DNA of 64,000 nucleotides from NCBI RefSeq assembly GCF_014198245.1, contig NZ_JACIHE010000018.1, positions 1 through 64,000 on the forward strand, read 5' to 3'. The notes below the pieces were generated by a model, which saw nothing but the letters and a program-made list of their open reading frames with translations, did no database searches and was not told the DNA's origin. Both the position numbers and the translations under genes were made by a program. Positions 15,755 through 23,626 of the stretch are shown one piece after another. Numbering within the stretch: position 1 is the first letter of the stretch; every line of letters starts with the position of its first letter. The stretch comes from Bradyrhizobium sp. cir1. Its GTDB lineage: Bacteria; Pseudomonadota; Alphaproteobacteria; Rhizobiales; Xanthobacteraceae.

Positions 15755-16303
15755 CTAGTCCAAGAGCTTCTCGGCCGACTTTGCCACCAACTGCGAACGC
15801 TTGCGCGGGCCGCGCTCGACGAACAGCAGGCTCTGGCCGAAGATGAAGCAGTAGAACAGGAAGGCCTGCGCCTCGGCTTCCTCGGCCTCTAAGCCGGTCG
15901 CGCGGTAGAGCTCGGCAACGTGCTTGAGTCGCGCTGCATCGACGCTCGCCACCGCCGCCGCGGCGTTCTCGTCCGAGCGGGCCCATTGCCGGATCGCAAG
16001 CTCGATCGCCATGCCTTCCGGATTGACCCGCTCGGAATAGAGCTGGATCACCGCCTTCAGCCGCTCGCGGGGGGCCTCGCCATCGAGGCTCGTCTGCTGC
16101 GCAATCGACGCCGCGCGCCCCTCGCGCCAGCGTTCCAGCATGGCCTCGAGCAGCGCGGCGCGGTCGGCGAAACGGCGATAGAACCCCCCCTTGGTGACGC
16201 CGAGATTCTTGGCGAGCACCTCGACCCTGACACCCTCGACCCCCGAGCGGGCGAGCTCGGCAAATCCCGCCTCGACCCAGACATCGCCCTTGCCGTCGCT
16301 CAT
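15755..16303 (-). CDS. TetR-family repressor
   Basis: A 182-residue regulator. The N-terminal helix-turn-helix (residues 10-55) reads GVEGVRVEVLAKNLGVTKGG and FYRRFADRAALLEAML, the TetR signature. The rest is a helical ligand-binding domain with a hydrophobic C-terminus (FLFYCFIFGQSLLFVERGPR). It faces two acyl-CoA thioesterase genes across a 110-bp gap that contains two copies of an 18-bp palindrome (16325-16342 and 16360-16377), the likely operators. The context suggests that the ligand is an acyl-CoA or acid related to the thioesterase substrate. Autoregulation is likely because the operators also cover its own promoter. Confidence 0.85.
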   Translation of the reverse strand: MSDGKGDVWVEAGFAELARSGVEGVRVEVLAKNLGVTKGGFYRRFADRAALLEAMLERWREGRAASIAQQTSLDGEAPRERLKAVIQLYSERVNPEGMAIELAIRQWARSDENAAAAVASVDAARLKHVAELYRATGLEAEEAEAQAFLFYCFIFGQSLLFVERGPRKRSQLVAKSAEKLLD

Positions 16304-16324
16304 GAAGGAAGCCTCGCCGATTCC

Positions 16325-16342
16325 TGATACGGTGCCGTATTG
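16325..16342. promoter_or_regulatory. Putative TetR operator 1
   Basis: TGATACGGTGCCGTATTG, an imperfect palindrome sharing its half-sites with operator 2 at 16360-16377. It lies 22 bp upstream of the TetR start codon. Confidence 0.6.
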
Positions 16343-16359
16343 CTAACGCGCCGCAGCCC

Positions 16360-16377
16360 TGATACGCTACCGTATCA
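16360..16377. promoter_or_regulatory. Putative TetR operator 2
   Basis: TGATACGCTACCGTATCA, nearly perfect dyad (one mismatched pair). Start-to-start spacing to operator 1 is 35 bp. It lies 36 bp upstream of the thioesterase start at 16414. Confidence 0.65.
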
Positions 16378-16413
16378 ATAGCTAAAGAGCAGAATGGGCG
16401 GGGAGAAATTGCG

Positions 16414-16842
16414 ATGGAGCGGGAGGCGACCTATCGCGGCACGGTTTATCCGTGGCAATGCGACCATGTCGGCCACATGAACATCATGTGGTATGTCGGC
16501 AAATTCGACGAGGCCAACCGGAATCTGTTCGCCCGCCTCGGGCTGACGCCGAGTTATCTGCGCAGCTCGGGCCGCGGCATGGTCGCAGTCCAGCAGAACA
16601 TCGCCTACAAGCGCGAGTTGCTCGCAGGCGACATCGTCGAGATCCACAGCCACCTGCTCGAGGTCGGCGACAAGTCGATCCGCTTCCGGCACGACATGCG
16701 GAATGCCGAGACCGGGGAGATCGCCGCGACGTGCGAGATCACGGGCGTGCATATGGACCGTCAGCTCCGCAAGTCCGCGCCGTTCACTGACGCCATCCGC
16801 GAAGCTGCCTCGAGGCATCTCGCTGAGCCGGCAGGGGCCTGA
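16414..16842 (+). CDS. YbgC-type acyl-CoA thioesterase
   Basis: A 142-residue single hot-dog thioesterase of the 4HBT/YbgC type. The conserved N-terminal motif appears as YPWQCDHVGHMNIMWYVGKF (residues 11-30), where Asp17 is the catalytic acid and the HVGHMN stretch is the family signature. The helix after it and the strand VAVQQNIAYKRELLAGDIVE follow normally. It would hydrolyse short or aromatic acyl-CoAs. It is the first gene behind the double TetR operators and is followed after 3 bp by a second thioesterase, so the two are co-transcribed. A GGGGAG ribosome-binding site lies upstream. Confidence 0.87.
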   Translation: MEREATYRGTVYPWQCDHVGHMNIMWYVGKFDEANRNLFARLGLTPSYLRSSGRGMVAVQQNIAYKRELLAGDIVEIHSHLLEVGDKSIRFRHDMRNAETGEIAATCEITGVHMDRQLRKSAPFTDAIREAASRHLAEPAGA

Positions 16843-16845
16843 GCC

Positions 16846-17322
16846 ATGACTGCGTTCGAGCCGAAGAACCCGGGCTATCGCGCGGCGGCCATCGCCATGT
16901 TCGACGGCCAGCCGGCAATGCGCACGCTCGGCATCGTAATCGTCCGTCTCGCGCCGGGCGAGGTCGAGCTGGCGATGCTGCATGCGCCGGCCCTCACGCA
17001 GCAGAACGGTTTCATCCATGCCGGCATCGTCACGGCCGGGCTCGACAACGCCTGCGGCGTTGCCGCCTTCACCCTGATGCCGCCGGAGGCCGATATCCTC
17101 ACCGTCGAATTCAAGACGACGCTGCTCGCGCCCGCCCGCGGCGAGCGCTTCGTCTTCAAGGCCGAGGTGGTCAAGCCCGGCCGTACGCTCACCTTCTGCG
17201 AGGCAAAGGCCTTCGCCGAGCATGACGGCAAGACCACGCTGATCGCCACGATGACCGGGACGCTGATGACGATGCTGCCGCGCCTTGCGACTTCGCATGA
17301 ACCGCGCGCGTCCCACGCATAG
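16846..17322 (+). CDS. PaaI-type thioesterase
   Basis: A 158-residue hot-dog thioesterase of the PaaI group. The core motif is QQNGFIHAGIVTAGLDNACG (about residues 48-67): the Asn-Gly-x-x-His-x-Gly segment is the PaaI active-site signature. The strand ILTVEFKTTLLAPARGERFV follows. It is expected to cleave (hydroxy)aryl- or medium-chain acyl-CoA. It starts 3 bp after the YbgC-type gene and is the second gene of the putative TetR-controlled operon. Two thioesterases of different hot-dog subfamilies in tandem suggest handling of different chain types or release of stalled CoA intermediates. Confidence 0.85.
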   Translation: MTAFEPKNPGYRAAAIAMFDGQPAMRTLGIVIVRLAPGEVELAMLHAPALTQQNGFIHAGIVTAGLDNACGVAAFTLMPPEADILTVEFKTTLLAPARGERFVFKAEVVKPGRTLTFCEAKAFAEHDGKTTLIATMTGTLMTMLPRLATSHEPRASHA

Positions 17323-17366
17323 CGGCGATTGACAAGCCTGGCGGCACATCCCTTGATGTGAACGCC

Positions 17367-17750
17367 ATGCTTGCAAGTCTCGGTCTCATCCTGCTCTGCC
17401 AGTTGATCGGCGAAGCCGTCGTGCGCGGCCTCGGCCTGCCATTGCCGGGACCCGTGCTCGGACTGCTGCTGCTCCTGATCCTGCTGCTTGCCCGCGACCG
17501 CTTTGCGCTGCTTGCGCACGGGCCGCTGCGCGACAATGGCATCGAGACGGCGAGCAAGGGCCTTCTGGCCCATCTCTCGCTGCTCTTCGTGCCGGCCGGC
17601 GTCGGCGTCGTGCAGAAGCTCGACCTGCTCGCGTCTCACGGCATCGCCATCGTCCTCGTGCTCGCACTGTCCGTGGTCGTCACGCTGCTCGCGACCGTGC
17701 TGACCTTCCGCCTCGTCAGCCGGTTGTTGAGGCAACAGGACGCGCGATGA
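17367..17750 (+). CDS. lrgA: CidA/LrgA-family membrane protein
   Basis: A small (127-130 residue) holin-like membrane protein of the CidA/LrgA family with four hydrophobic helices. LCQLIGEAVVRGLGLPLPGP is the family N-terminal motif (helix, then GLPLPGPVLG), and LAHLSLLFVPAGVGVVQKLD is the diagnostic loop. It is cotranscribed with lrgB, overlapping it by 4 bp. LrgAB pairs affect murein hydrolase activity, programmed lysis and, in some bacteria, pyruvate or glycolate-type transport. ATG 17367 begins nearest the first helix; GTG 17358 is an alternative and neither has a strong ribosome-binding site. It may continue the thioesterase operon (44 bp gap). Confidence 0.82.
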   Translation: MLASLGLILLCQLIGEAVVRGLGLPLPGPVLGLLLLLILLLARDRFALLAHGPLRDNGIETASKGLLAHLSLLFVPAGVGVVQKLDLLASHGIAIVLVLALSVVVTLLATVLTFRLVSRLLRQQDAR

Positions 17751-18469
17751 CGGACAACCCATTCTCGCTCTGGGTCTATCTCTCGCAGTCCCCGCTGCTG
17801 TGGCTGACCGTGACCCTGCTGGTCTATGCGAGCACGGATGCGGTGTCGCTGGCGACGCGGCGCCATCCGCTCGCCAATCCCGTGCTGCATGCGATGTGGA
17901 TCATCGGTGCGTTCCTGCTTGTCACCGGCACCTCCTACACGACCTATTTCGCCGGTGCGCAGTTCGTGCACTTCCTGCTGGGACCCGCGACCGTCGCGCT
18001 CGCCGTGCCACTCTACGAGAACCGCAAGCGCGTGGTCGTATCGATCGTGCCGATGCTGGTGGCGCTGATTGCAGGCTCGGTCACGGCGGTGGTGTCGGTG
18101 GTGCTGCTGGCGGAGCTCGCCGGGCTGCCGCGCGATGTCGTGCTGTCGCTGGCGCCGAAATCCGTCACCGCCGGCGTCGCCATGGGCATCGCCGAATCCC
18201 TGCACGCCGATCCTTCGCTGGCGGCGGTCGCCGTGATCCTCACCGGCATCATGGGCGCAATCATCGTGACGCCGCTGATGAACCGCACCGGCATCACCGA
18301 CTACCGGGCTCGCGGCTTTGCCGCGGGCCTCGCCGCGCACGGCATCGGCACTGCGCGAGCGTTCCAGGTCGACGAGATCGCCGGCGTCTTCTCCGGCATC
18401 GCCATGAGCCTGAACGCTTTGGTGACCTCGTTCCTGGTCCCCCTGGCGGTCACGCTGCTGGTGCGATGA
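17747..18469 (+). CDS. lrgB: LrgB-family membrane protein
   Basis: A 240-residue integral membrane protein of the LrgB/CidB family with about seven or eight helices. Diagnostic elements are LLGPATVALAVPLYENRK (residues 76-93), LAPKSVTAGVAMGIAESLHA (about 140-159) and the C-terminal RARGFAAGLAAHGIGTARAF (about 185-204). The gene begins inside the last codons of lrgA (ATGA overlap), so translation is coupled. In plants and some bacteria, LrgAB-like fusions export glycolate/glycerate. Which activity applies here is unknown. Confidence 0.87.
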   Translation: MTDNPFSLWVYLSQSPLLWLTVTLLVYASTDAVSLATRRHPLANPVLHAMWIIGAFLLVTGTSYTTYFAGAQFVHFLLGPATVALAVPLYENRKRVVVSIVPMLVALIAGSVTAVVSVVLLAELAGLPRDVVLSLAPKSVTAGVAMGIAESLHADPSLAAVAVILTGIMGAIIVTPLMNRTGITDYRARGFAAGLAAHGIGTARAFQVDEIAGVFSGIAMSLNALVTSFLVPLAVTLLVR

Positions 18470-18557
18470 CATCGCGACCGCAACATTCTATATGGTCGGT
18501 AACAATTCCCGGTTCTGAGCCGTATTTGTCGACGATGGGACCGAAACGGGACGAGAT

Positions 18558-19220
18558 ATGACTGGATCTGGGAATAAGAGCCGCCTGATGCCGACCCGGC
18601 GTGCGGCGCTGACGCTGATCGGGGCGGGCGCGCTCGCGGCGGGCGGCATCACCTCGGCGCGGGCAGCCGCCGGCGATGACGAGGTGCTGACCGAGACCAA
18701 GGTGCTGCGCGATCCCGACACGCCGGTCGCCGGCAATCCCGACGGCAACATCACGATCGTCGAATGGTCCGACTACAATTGCCCCTATTGCCGCAAGCTC
18801 GAGCCCGAGCTGCGCCAGGTCGTTCAGGACGACGGCAAGGTGAGGCTGGTGATGAAGGACTGGCCGATCCTCGGGCCGGTCTCGGTCACGGCAGCGCGAA
18901 TCGCGCTCGCGGCCAAATTCCAGGGCAAGTACCTCCAGGCCCATGATGCCATGATGGGCGTCAGCTCGCGCCTGACCGAGCCGCGCATCAACGAGCTGCT
19001 CGCGGCCGCCGGCGTCGACATGGACCGGTTGAAGCGCGATCTCACCGGTCATGCCAAGGACATCGACGCCATCCTCAAGCGCAACAACGAGCAGGCCGAA
19101 GCCTTCGGCTTCCGCGGCACCCCGTCCTTCATCGTCGGCAAGTACCGCGTGCCCGGCGTGCTCAGCATGACCGAATTCGAGCAGGTCATCGCCGACGCCC
19201 GCAAGGCCAGGATGAACTGA
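18558..19220 (+). CDS. DsbA-like periplasmic thioredoxin with Tat-type signal
   Basis: A 220-residue exported thiol-disulfide protein of the DsbA/Com1-like family. The N-terminus has a twin-arginine-like signal (PTRRAALTLIGAGALAAGG) ending near ARA-AAG. The thioredoxin domain has VEWSDYNCPYCRKLEPELRQ with the redox motif CPYC, an inserted helical domain (residues 110-170) and the cis-Pro loop RGTPSFIVGKY. GGGACGAGATATG gives the start at 18558. Proteins of this group oxidise or isomerise periplasmic disulfides; DsbB at 12859-13395 is a possible partner. A hairpin terminator follows at 19250-19281. Confidence 0.87.
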   Translation: MTGSGNKSRLMPTRRAALTLIGAGALAAGGITSARAAAGDDEVLTETKVLRDPDTPVAGNPDGNITIVEWSDYNCPYCRKLEPELRQVVQDDGKVRLVMKDWPILGPVSVTAARIALAAKFQGKYLQAHDAMMGVSSRLTEPRINELLAAAGVDMDRLKRDLTGHAKDIDAILKRNNEQAEAFGFRGTPSFIVGKYRVPGVLSMTEFEQVIADARKARMN

Positions 19221-19249
19221 CGCGCGCATCGTTGATCACAGCCAACATG

Positions 19250-19281
19250 AAGGCGCCGCCGCGGAGCTGCGACGGCGCCTT
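19250..19281. terminator. Bidirectional hairpin between convergent genes
   Basis: Stem AAGGCGCCG / CGGCGCCTT (19250-19258 and 19273-19281) with a 14-nt loop, followed by TGTT. It lies between the DsbA-like gene and the convergent small membrane protein gene. Confidence 0.55.
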
Positions 19282-19316
19282 GTTCATGTCGGTCGGACGA
19301 AATGATTTGGACGAGA

Positions 19317-19523
19317 CTACTTGGACGAGATCCGGACCCAGTCCTTGTGGGCGCGATCGCGCAGCGCATCCCAATCGGCCTTGGCGACATCCCAGTTCAC
19401 GATCGTGCGATTGCTGGTCGCGACCTCGCCATTGGCGACCGACGACGTCCGCATGGAGTCATAGACATAGACGCTGCCGGCAAGCAGCAGCGCGCCCAAG
19501 ATCATTCCGAAAAAAGTCTGCAT
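19317..19523 (-). CDS. Small membrane-anchored protein (68 aa)
   Basis: A 68-residue protein with one N-terminal membrane helix (QTFFGMILGALLLAGSVYVY) and a short soluble domain rich in Trp and Asp (NRTIVNWDVAKADWDALRDR). GGAGGT five bases upstream of ATG 19523 is a near-ideal ribosome-binding site. The soluble part would face the periplasm if the anchor is an uncleaved signal. Not recognised as a named family. It lies downstream of the esterase gene on the same strand, 82 bp away, and may be its operon partner. Confidence 0.65.
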   Translation of the reverse strand: MQTFFGMILGALLLAGSVYVYDSMRTSSVANGEVATSNRTIVNWDVAKADWDALRDRAHKDWVRISSK

Positions 19524-19605
19524 GTCGAACCTCCGGTGACGGCCGATAACGTCGGCCCGGAGAGAAAGGTTCCGCGGCCATGCGGCGCATGTAAGGAGAG
19601 ATCGT

Positions 19606-20676
19606 TCATCCCGCATTCAGCCACTGCAACAGCTCCGCGTTGATCTCGCGCGGATAGGTGTGGCTGAGGTCGTCGATCTCGCGATAGGTGATGTTCGCGC
19701 CGGCGGCTGCGAGCGCCGCCTGCGTCTGGCGCGCGGTCTGCACGGGAAACATCCAGTCGAGCTTGCCGTGGGTGATGAAGATCGGCAGCTGCCGCAGGCG
19801 CGTGATGTCGGCCATTTCTGCCATTAGCGGATGGAAGGTTGCGGACACCGGCGCCAGATGGGTGAAGGGCGAGGCGCCGTCGAGCCCGCTCACATAACAG
19901 AAGGTGCCGCCGTCGCTCATGCCGGTCAGCAGCATGCGGGAAGCATCGACGGTCCAGCGGCTGCGCACCGTTTCGAGTATGCGCATCAGGTTCGGCGTGT
20001 CGGCGTCATCGCCCATCAGCGCCCAGGTCGGGCCGGTTGCAGTCGGTGCCACCAGGATCGCGCCGAGACTGCGGGCATCGCGCAGCCAGCTCCACAGGAA
20101 GCCGCGGCCGTTGCCGCTGCCGCCATGCAGCGCCATCACCAGCGGCATGGCGCGATCGTGCCTGTAGTACTCGGGCACATAGACCGAGAAGCCGCCGCGG
20201 CTGCCGGGCTCGTTGTGGTTGTGCAAGATGCCGGTGTGCTCGCTCGTGCTGACCTGCAGTCGCGAGAGCAGATCCTCATTCTCGCGATTTGCGGCGTTGA
20301 GGAAGAAGCTGCTGACCGGCGGAAATTGCCCCGCCAGGGGATAAAGCGCCTCCAGCGCGCGCGGTACATGGCGCAGCGCGCGAAAGACGGCGACGAGATC
20401 GCCATTGCCGCGCTCGACCTCGCGGATGCCGGCAAAGGCGGCGAGCGTCTCGTTGCAGGCGAGATCGAGTCGTTCGCGCAGTCCGGCAAACTGCTCCGGC
20501 CATTCGCCGATCGCGGCGTGCGATGTCTGCAGCGCCGCGTCCGGCGTGCCGATCGCGTTCATGACGGAGGCGAAGGCAGGCGGGTGAAAATGCCGCTGGA
20601 AGAAGCCGAGCGCTTCAAGCGCATTCAGCAGCCGCGGCAGAACGGCCACGATGTCGTCGATCACGGCCTCGCTCAT
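19606..20676 (-). CDS. Alpha/beta hydrolase (esterase / depolymerase-like)
   Basis: A 356-residue protein with a helical N-terminal domain (residues 1-165) and a C-terminal serine-hydrolase fold. The oxyanion-hole region is MPLVMALHGGSGNGRGFLWS, the nucleophile elbow is LTGMSDGGTFCY (Ser in GxSxG), an acid lies in THGKLDWMFPV, and the likely catalytic His is in DDLSHTYPREIN. The arrangement resembles phospholipase/carboxylesterase and PHB-depolymerase-like enzymes. There is no signal peptide, so it is cytoplasmic. It starts 21 bp after the inactive HtrA-like gene and is probably translated from the same mRNA. The helical N-domain is unusual for a plain carboxylesterase. Confidence 0.78.
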   Translation of the reverse strand: MSEAVIDDIVAVLPRLLNALEALGFFQRHFHPPAFASVMNAIGTPDAALQTSHAAIGEWPEQFAGLRERLDLACNETLAAFAGIREVERGNGDLVAVFRALRHVPRALEALYPLAGQFPPVSSFFLNAANRENEDLLSRLQVSTSEHTGILHNHNEPGSRGGFSVYVPEYYRHDRAMPLVMALHGGSGNGRGFLWSWLRDARSLGAILVAPTATGPTWALMGDDADTPNLMRILETVRSRWTVDASRMLLTGMSDGGTFCYVSGLDGASPFTHLAPVSATFHPLMAEMADITRLRQLPIFITHGKLDWMFPVQTARQTQAALAAAGANITYREIDDLSHTYPREINAELLQWLNAG

Positions 20677-20697
20677 CGCGGCATTCCTGGCTTGGGG

Positions 20698-21669
20698 TCA
20701 ATGCAGCTTCGGTGCCTTCAAAAGCCTGAAGCGGTCGGTCGAGGTCACCGTGACATCGAAGGTGACGCCCTCATGGTGCACGGTCAGCGGCACGTCGACG
20801 CCGGCGGCGCCGAGAGCCCACATCTTCCTGTAGAAGGCGGTCTGGCTCGTGATCTTCTCGCCGTCCACGGCGAGGATGACGTCGCCGGTCTTGAGCTCGG
20901 CGCGTGCGGCCGGGCCGTTGGCGGAGATGCCGATCACCACCACGCGGTTGTCGATCTCGGTCGAGTAGAGCCCGAGCCAGGGCCGCGCCGGCTTGTTGAC
21001 CCGACCGAACTTGCGCAAGTCCTCCAGGATTGGCTTCAGCAGGTCGATCGGCACGATCATGTTGACGTGCTCGGCCTTTCCGTCGCGTTCACGCTCGAGC
21101 TGGAGCGAGCCGATGCCGATCAACTCGCCGCGCTCGTTGAGCAAGCCGGTGCCGCCCCAGTTCGGGTGCGCGGGATAGGTGAAAACGGCCTCGTCCAGGA
21201 GATATTCCCAGTAGCCGGCGAATTCCTGCTTGGCCACGATCTGGCTTGCAACCGATCGCGTGCGGCCGCCGGCGCCGCCGACCACGACGCGGTCGCCGAT
21301 GCGGGTATCTGCTGAGTTGCCGAGCGGCAAGGGCTCGACGCCGAGCTCACCGAGTGCCTGCACGAGGCCGAAGCCGGTGACGGAATCGAAACCAAGCGCA
21401 TGCCCCTCGACGACGCGACCGTCTGCGAGGTGCAACCACACCGATTCCGCTTCGGTGATGAGGTAGCCGATGGTCAGCACCAGCCCGTCGTCGATCACGA
21501 CGCCGTTGCCGGCGCGTTCGGTGCCCAGCGTCTCGGCGCTGAATGCGTCCGGCGGGACGATGGCGTGCAGGCCGACGACGGAAGCGAGCGCGCGGTCGAG
21601 ATCGAAACCGTAATCGCTCGCACGCGGCTGATTGGCCGGCGGCACTCTCCATTCGGTCAGGGCGGGCAT
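20698..21669 (-). CDS. HtrA/S1C-like PDZ protein with lost catalytic triad
   Basis: A 323-residue protein with the two-barrel trypsin-like fold and C-terminal PDZ domain of the HtrA (S1C) family. Fold landmarks are intact: GNGVVIDDGLVLTIGYLI, DGRVVEGHALGFDSVTGFGL, LLNERGELIGIGSL, and PDZ segments PARPWLGLYS, GPAARAELKTGDVILAVDGE. Every triad position is changed: the His of the TNxHVV motif is Tyr69, the Asp of the DxxxDIA motif is Gly99, and the Ser of the GNSGG motif is Trp171 (in HPNWGGTG). It also lacks a signal peptide. It should be an inactive, cytoplasmic peptide-binding scaffold. ATG 21669 has AGGAGA upstream. It is operonic with the esterase that follows. Confidence 0.82.
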   Translation of the reverse strand: MPALTEWRVPPANQPRASDYGFDLDRALASVVGLHAIVPPDAFSAETLGTERAGNGVVIDDGLVLTIGYLITEAESVWLHLADGRVVEGHALGFDSVTGFGLVQALGELGVEPLPLGNSADTRIGDRVVVGGAGGRTRSVASQIVAKQEFAGYWEYLLDEAVFTYPAHPNWGGTGLLNERGELIGIGSLQLERERDGKAEHVNMIVPIDLLKPILEDLRKFGRVNKPARPWLGLYSTEIDNRVVVIGISANGPAARAELKTGDVILAVDGEKITSQTAFYRKMWALGAAGVDVPLTVHHEGVTFDVTVTSTDRFRLLKAPKLH

Positions 21670-21945
21670 GGAGTTCTCCTGCTGAGTGCATCGCGCCGCC
21701 ATTGATGCGGGACGACGCGCGAAGCACGCATAATTTAGGCCGGAGAAGGCCGTCTTGAAAGCCTCGTTCCGGAGAACGCCGCATGAAATCTTCGAAACGC
21801 ACGGTAACGCCGCGTGCACAGGGGACGGGCAACCGCGCGATCCGGCACCGGCCGCATGGCTGCTGTCCGGCGAGGTGCTAGGCGGGCTGCAATGAAGCTG
21901 CTAACCATTGCCGCTTCGTTTGACCAAGGGATCACGGACCGAAGC

Positions 21946-23364
21946 ATGGATAACCGCAGCGACATCTGGCGTGGCGTCGACACGATCAAGGCGCGTTTCA
22001 TCGACCTCAGCGATAAGGTGTGGGGCACGCCCGAGGTGTGCTACACCGAGGCGCGGTCCGCCGCCGAACATCTCGCCGAGTTGCGTCATCAGGGCTTCCG
22101 CATCACCGAGAACGTCGCCGGCATCCCGACCGCGCTGATGGGCGAGTGGGGCGAGGGCGGACCGGTCATCGCCTTCATGGGTGAGTATGACGCGCTGCCG
22201 GGCCTCAGCCAGGAGGCGGGCGTTGCGGAACACCGTCCGATCGAGACCGGCGGCCATGGCCATGGCTGCGGCCACAATCTGCTCGGCTCGGCCGCGCTGC
22301 TCGCCGCGACCGCGGTGAAGGACTGGCTCGCCGAGAACAAGGTGCCCGGCCGTGTGCGCTATTACGGATGCCCGGCCGAAGAAGGTGGTGCGGCAAAGGC
22401 CTTCATGGTGCGCTCCGGCGCGTTCGAGGACGCCGACATCGCCATCACCTGGCATCCGCACAGCTTCTGGGAGGTGGCGGTGACGCCGTCGCTCGCGAAT
22501 ACGCGTGCCGACTTCATCTTCACCGGCCGCACCTCGCATGCGGCGGCTTCGCCGCATCTCGGCCGTTCCGCGCTCGATGCCGTGGAACTGATGAATGTCG
22601 GCGTGAACTACATGCGCGAGCACATGCCGAGCGATGCGCGCGTGCATTACGCGCTGCTCGACACCGGCGGCATCGCGCCCAACGTGGTGCAGGCGCATGC
22701 GCGCGTGCGCTACTCGATCCGCGCCCGCGATCTTCCCGGCATGAACGAGCTGGTCGAGCGCGTGTCCAAGATCGCGCAGGGGGCCGCGCTGATGACCGAG
22801 ACCAAGGTCGAGATGAAGATCATTTCCGCGGTCTCCAACATCCTGCCGAACACGCCGCTGGAGCAGGCGCTGCACCGGGTCATGGAAGAGCTCGGACCGC
22901 CGCATTTCGACGATGGGGACAAGAGCTTTGCCACCCAGATCCGTGCGACGCTGAGCGACAAGGACATCTCCTCGGTCTACTACGCGATCGGCATGGAGCC
23001 GACCGATCGGCCGCTGGCCGACTTCCTGGTGCCGCTCGATGCCAAGCGCAACCCGCTTGTCGGCTCGACAGACGTCGGCGACGTCAGCTGGGTGGTGCCG
23101 ACCGTGCAGGTTCACGCACCCACGGTTGCAATCGGCACGCCCTTCCACACCTGGCAGGTGGTGGCGCAGGGCAAGAGCGCGCACGCGCACAAGGCCATGG
23201 TGCAGGCGGCCAAGGCGATGGCCGGGCTCGGCATCAAGGCGCTGACGGAACCGGAGCTGATCAAGGCCGCGAAGGCGGACCTGAAGAAGCGCACGGCCAA
23301 GACACCTTATGTGTGTCCGCTGCCGGACCACGTCTCGCCGCCGCTGACTATGTCCGTGGCGTAG
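21946..23364 (+). CDS. M20-family amidohydrolase (AbgB-like)
   Basis: A 472-residue zinc metallopeptidase of family M20D. The first metal motif is in GHGHGCGHNLLGSAALLAAT, the catalytic acid and metal Glu pair in YGCPAEEGGAAKAFMV, another metal His in DIAITWHPHSFW, and the dimerisation domain follows (TRADFIFTGRTSHAAASPHL). A final metal-site segment reads STDVGDVSWVVPTVQ. Family members hydrolyse N-acyl or N-aryl amino acids, including p-aminobenzoyl-glutamate. ATG 21946 (MDNRSDIW) is the usual start of this group. It precedes a complete peptide ABC importer on the same strand by 262 bp, which suggests import and cleavage of an amide or peptide. Confidence 0.85.
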   Translation: MDNRSDIWRGVDTIKARFIDLSDKVWGTPEVCYTEARSAAEHLAELRHQGFRITENVAGIPTALMGEWGEGGPVIAFMGEYDALPGLSQEAGVAEHRPIETGGHGHGCGHNLLGSAALLAATAVKDWLAENKVPGRVRYYGCPAEEGGAAKAFMVRSGAFEDADIAITWHPHSFWEVAVTPSLANTRADFIFTGRTSHAAASPHLGRSALDAVELMNVGVNYMREHMPSDARVHYALLDTGGIAPNVVQAHARVRYSIRARDLPGMNELVERVSKIAQGAALMTETKVEMKIISAVSNILPNTPLEQALHRVMEELGPPHFDDGDKSFATQIRATLSDKDISSVYYAIGMEPTDRPLADFLVPLDAKRNPLVGSTDVGDVSWVVPTVQVHAPTVAIGTPFHTWQVVAQGKSAHAHKAMVQAAKAMAGLGIKALTEPELIKAAKADLKKRTAKTPYVCPLPDHVSPPLTMSVA

Positions 23365-23425
23365 AATTCGGCCTCGATACTTCGTCTGATCCGACGAACA
23401 AATTTTCCGCAGTGCAGCGCGGTTT

Positions 23426-23445
23426 CCGGCGCGTTTTGGCGCCGG
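23426..23445 (+). terminator. Weak hairpin after the M20 gene
   Basis: Stem CCGGCGC / GCGCCGG with loop GTTTTG, 62 bp after the M20 stop codon and about 180 bp before the transporter operon. No T-run follows, so it may only attenuate read-through. Confidence 0.35.
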
Positions 23446-23626
23446 ATTGCCAAACGCTTGGGCTGCGGAACACGGTTTTGCTCAACGGACAGCCAGAAGA
23501 CCGTTTGCATACACACGGTCCCAGTTGACGTGCCCCCTAATCGGTGTGCCATCTACCGCCAGCCAAACCCGGCGGTCGCCTCTTGCGGCCGCCTGCATCC
23601 ATACGGGAACCAGACGGGGGACAACC

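Noticed and set aside
21901..23331. 476-codon minus-strand open frame opposite the M20 gene
   Set aside because: Low-complexity His/Arg-rich product with no domain; the opposite strand has full metal-binding motifs.
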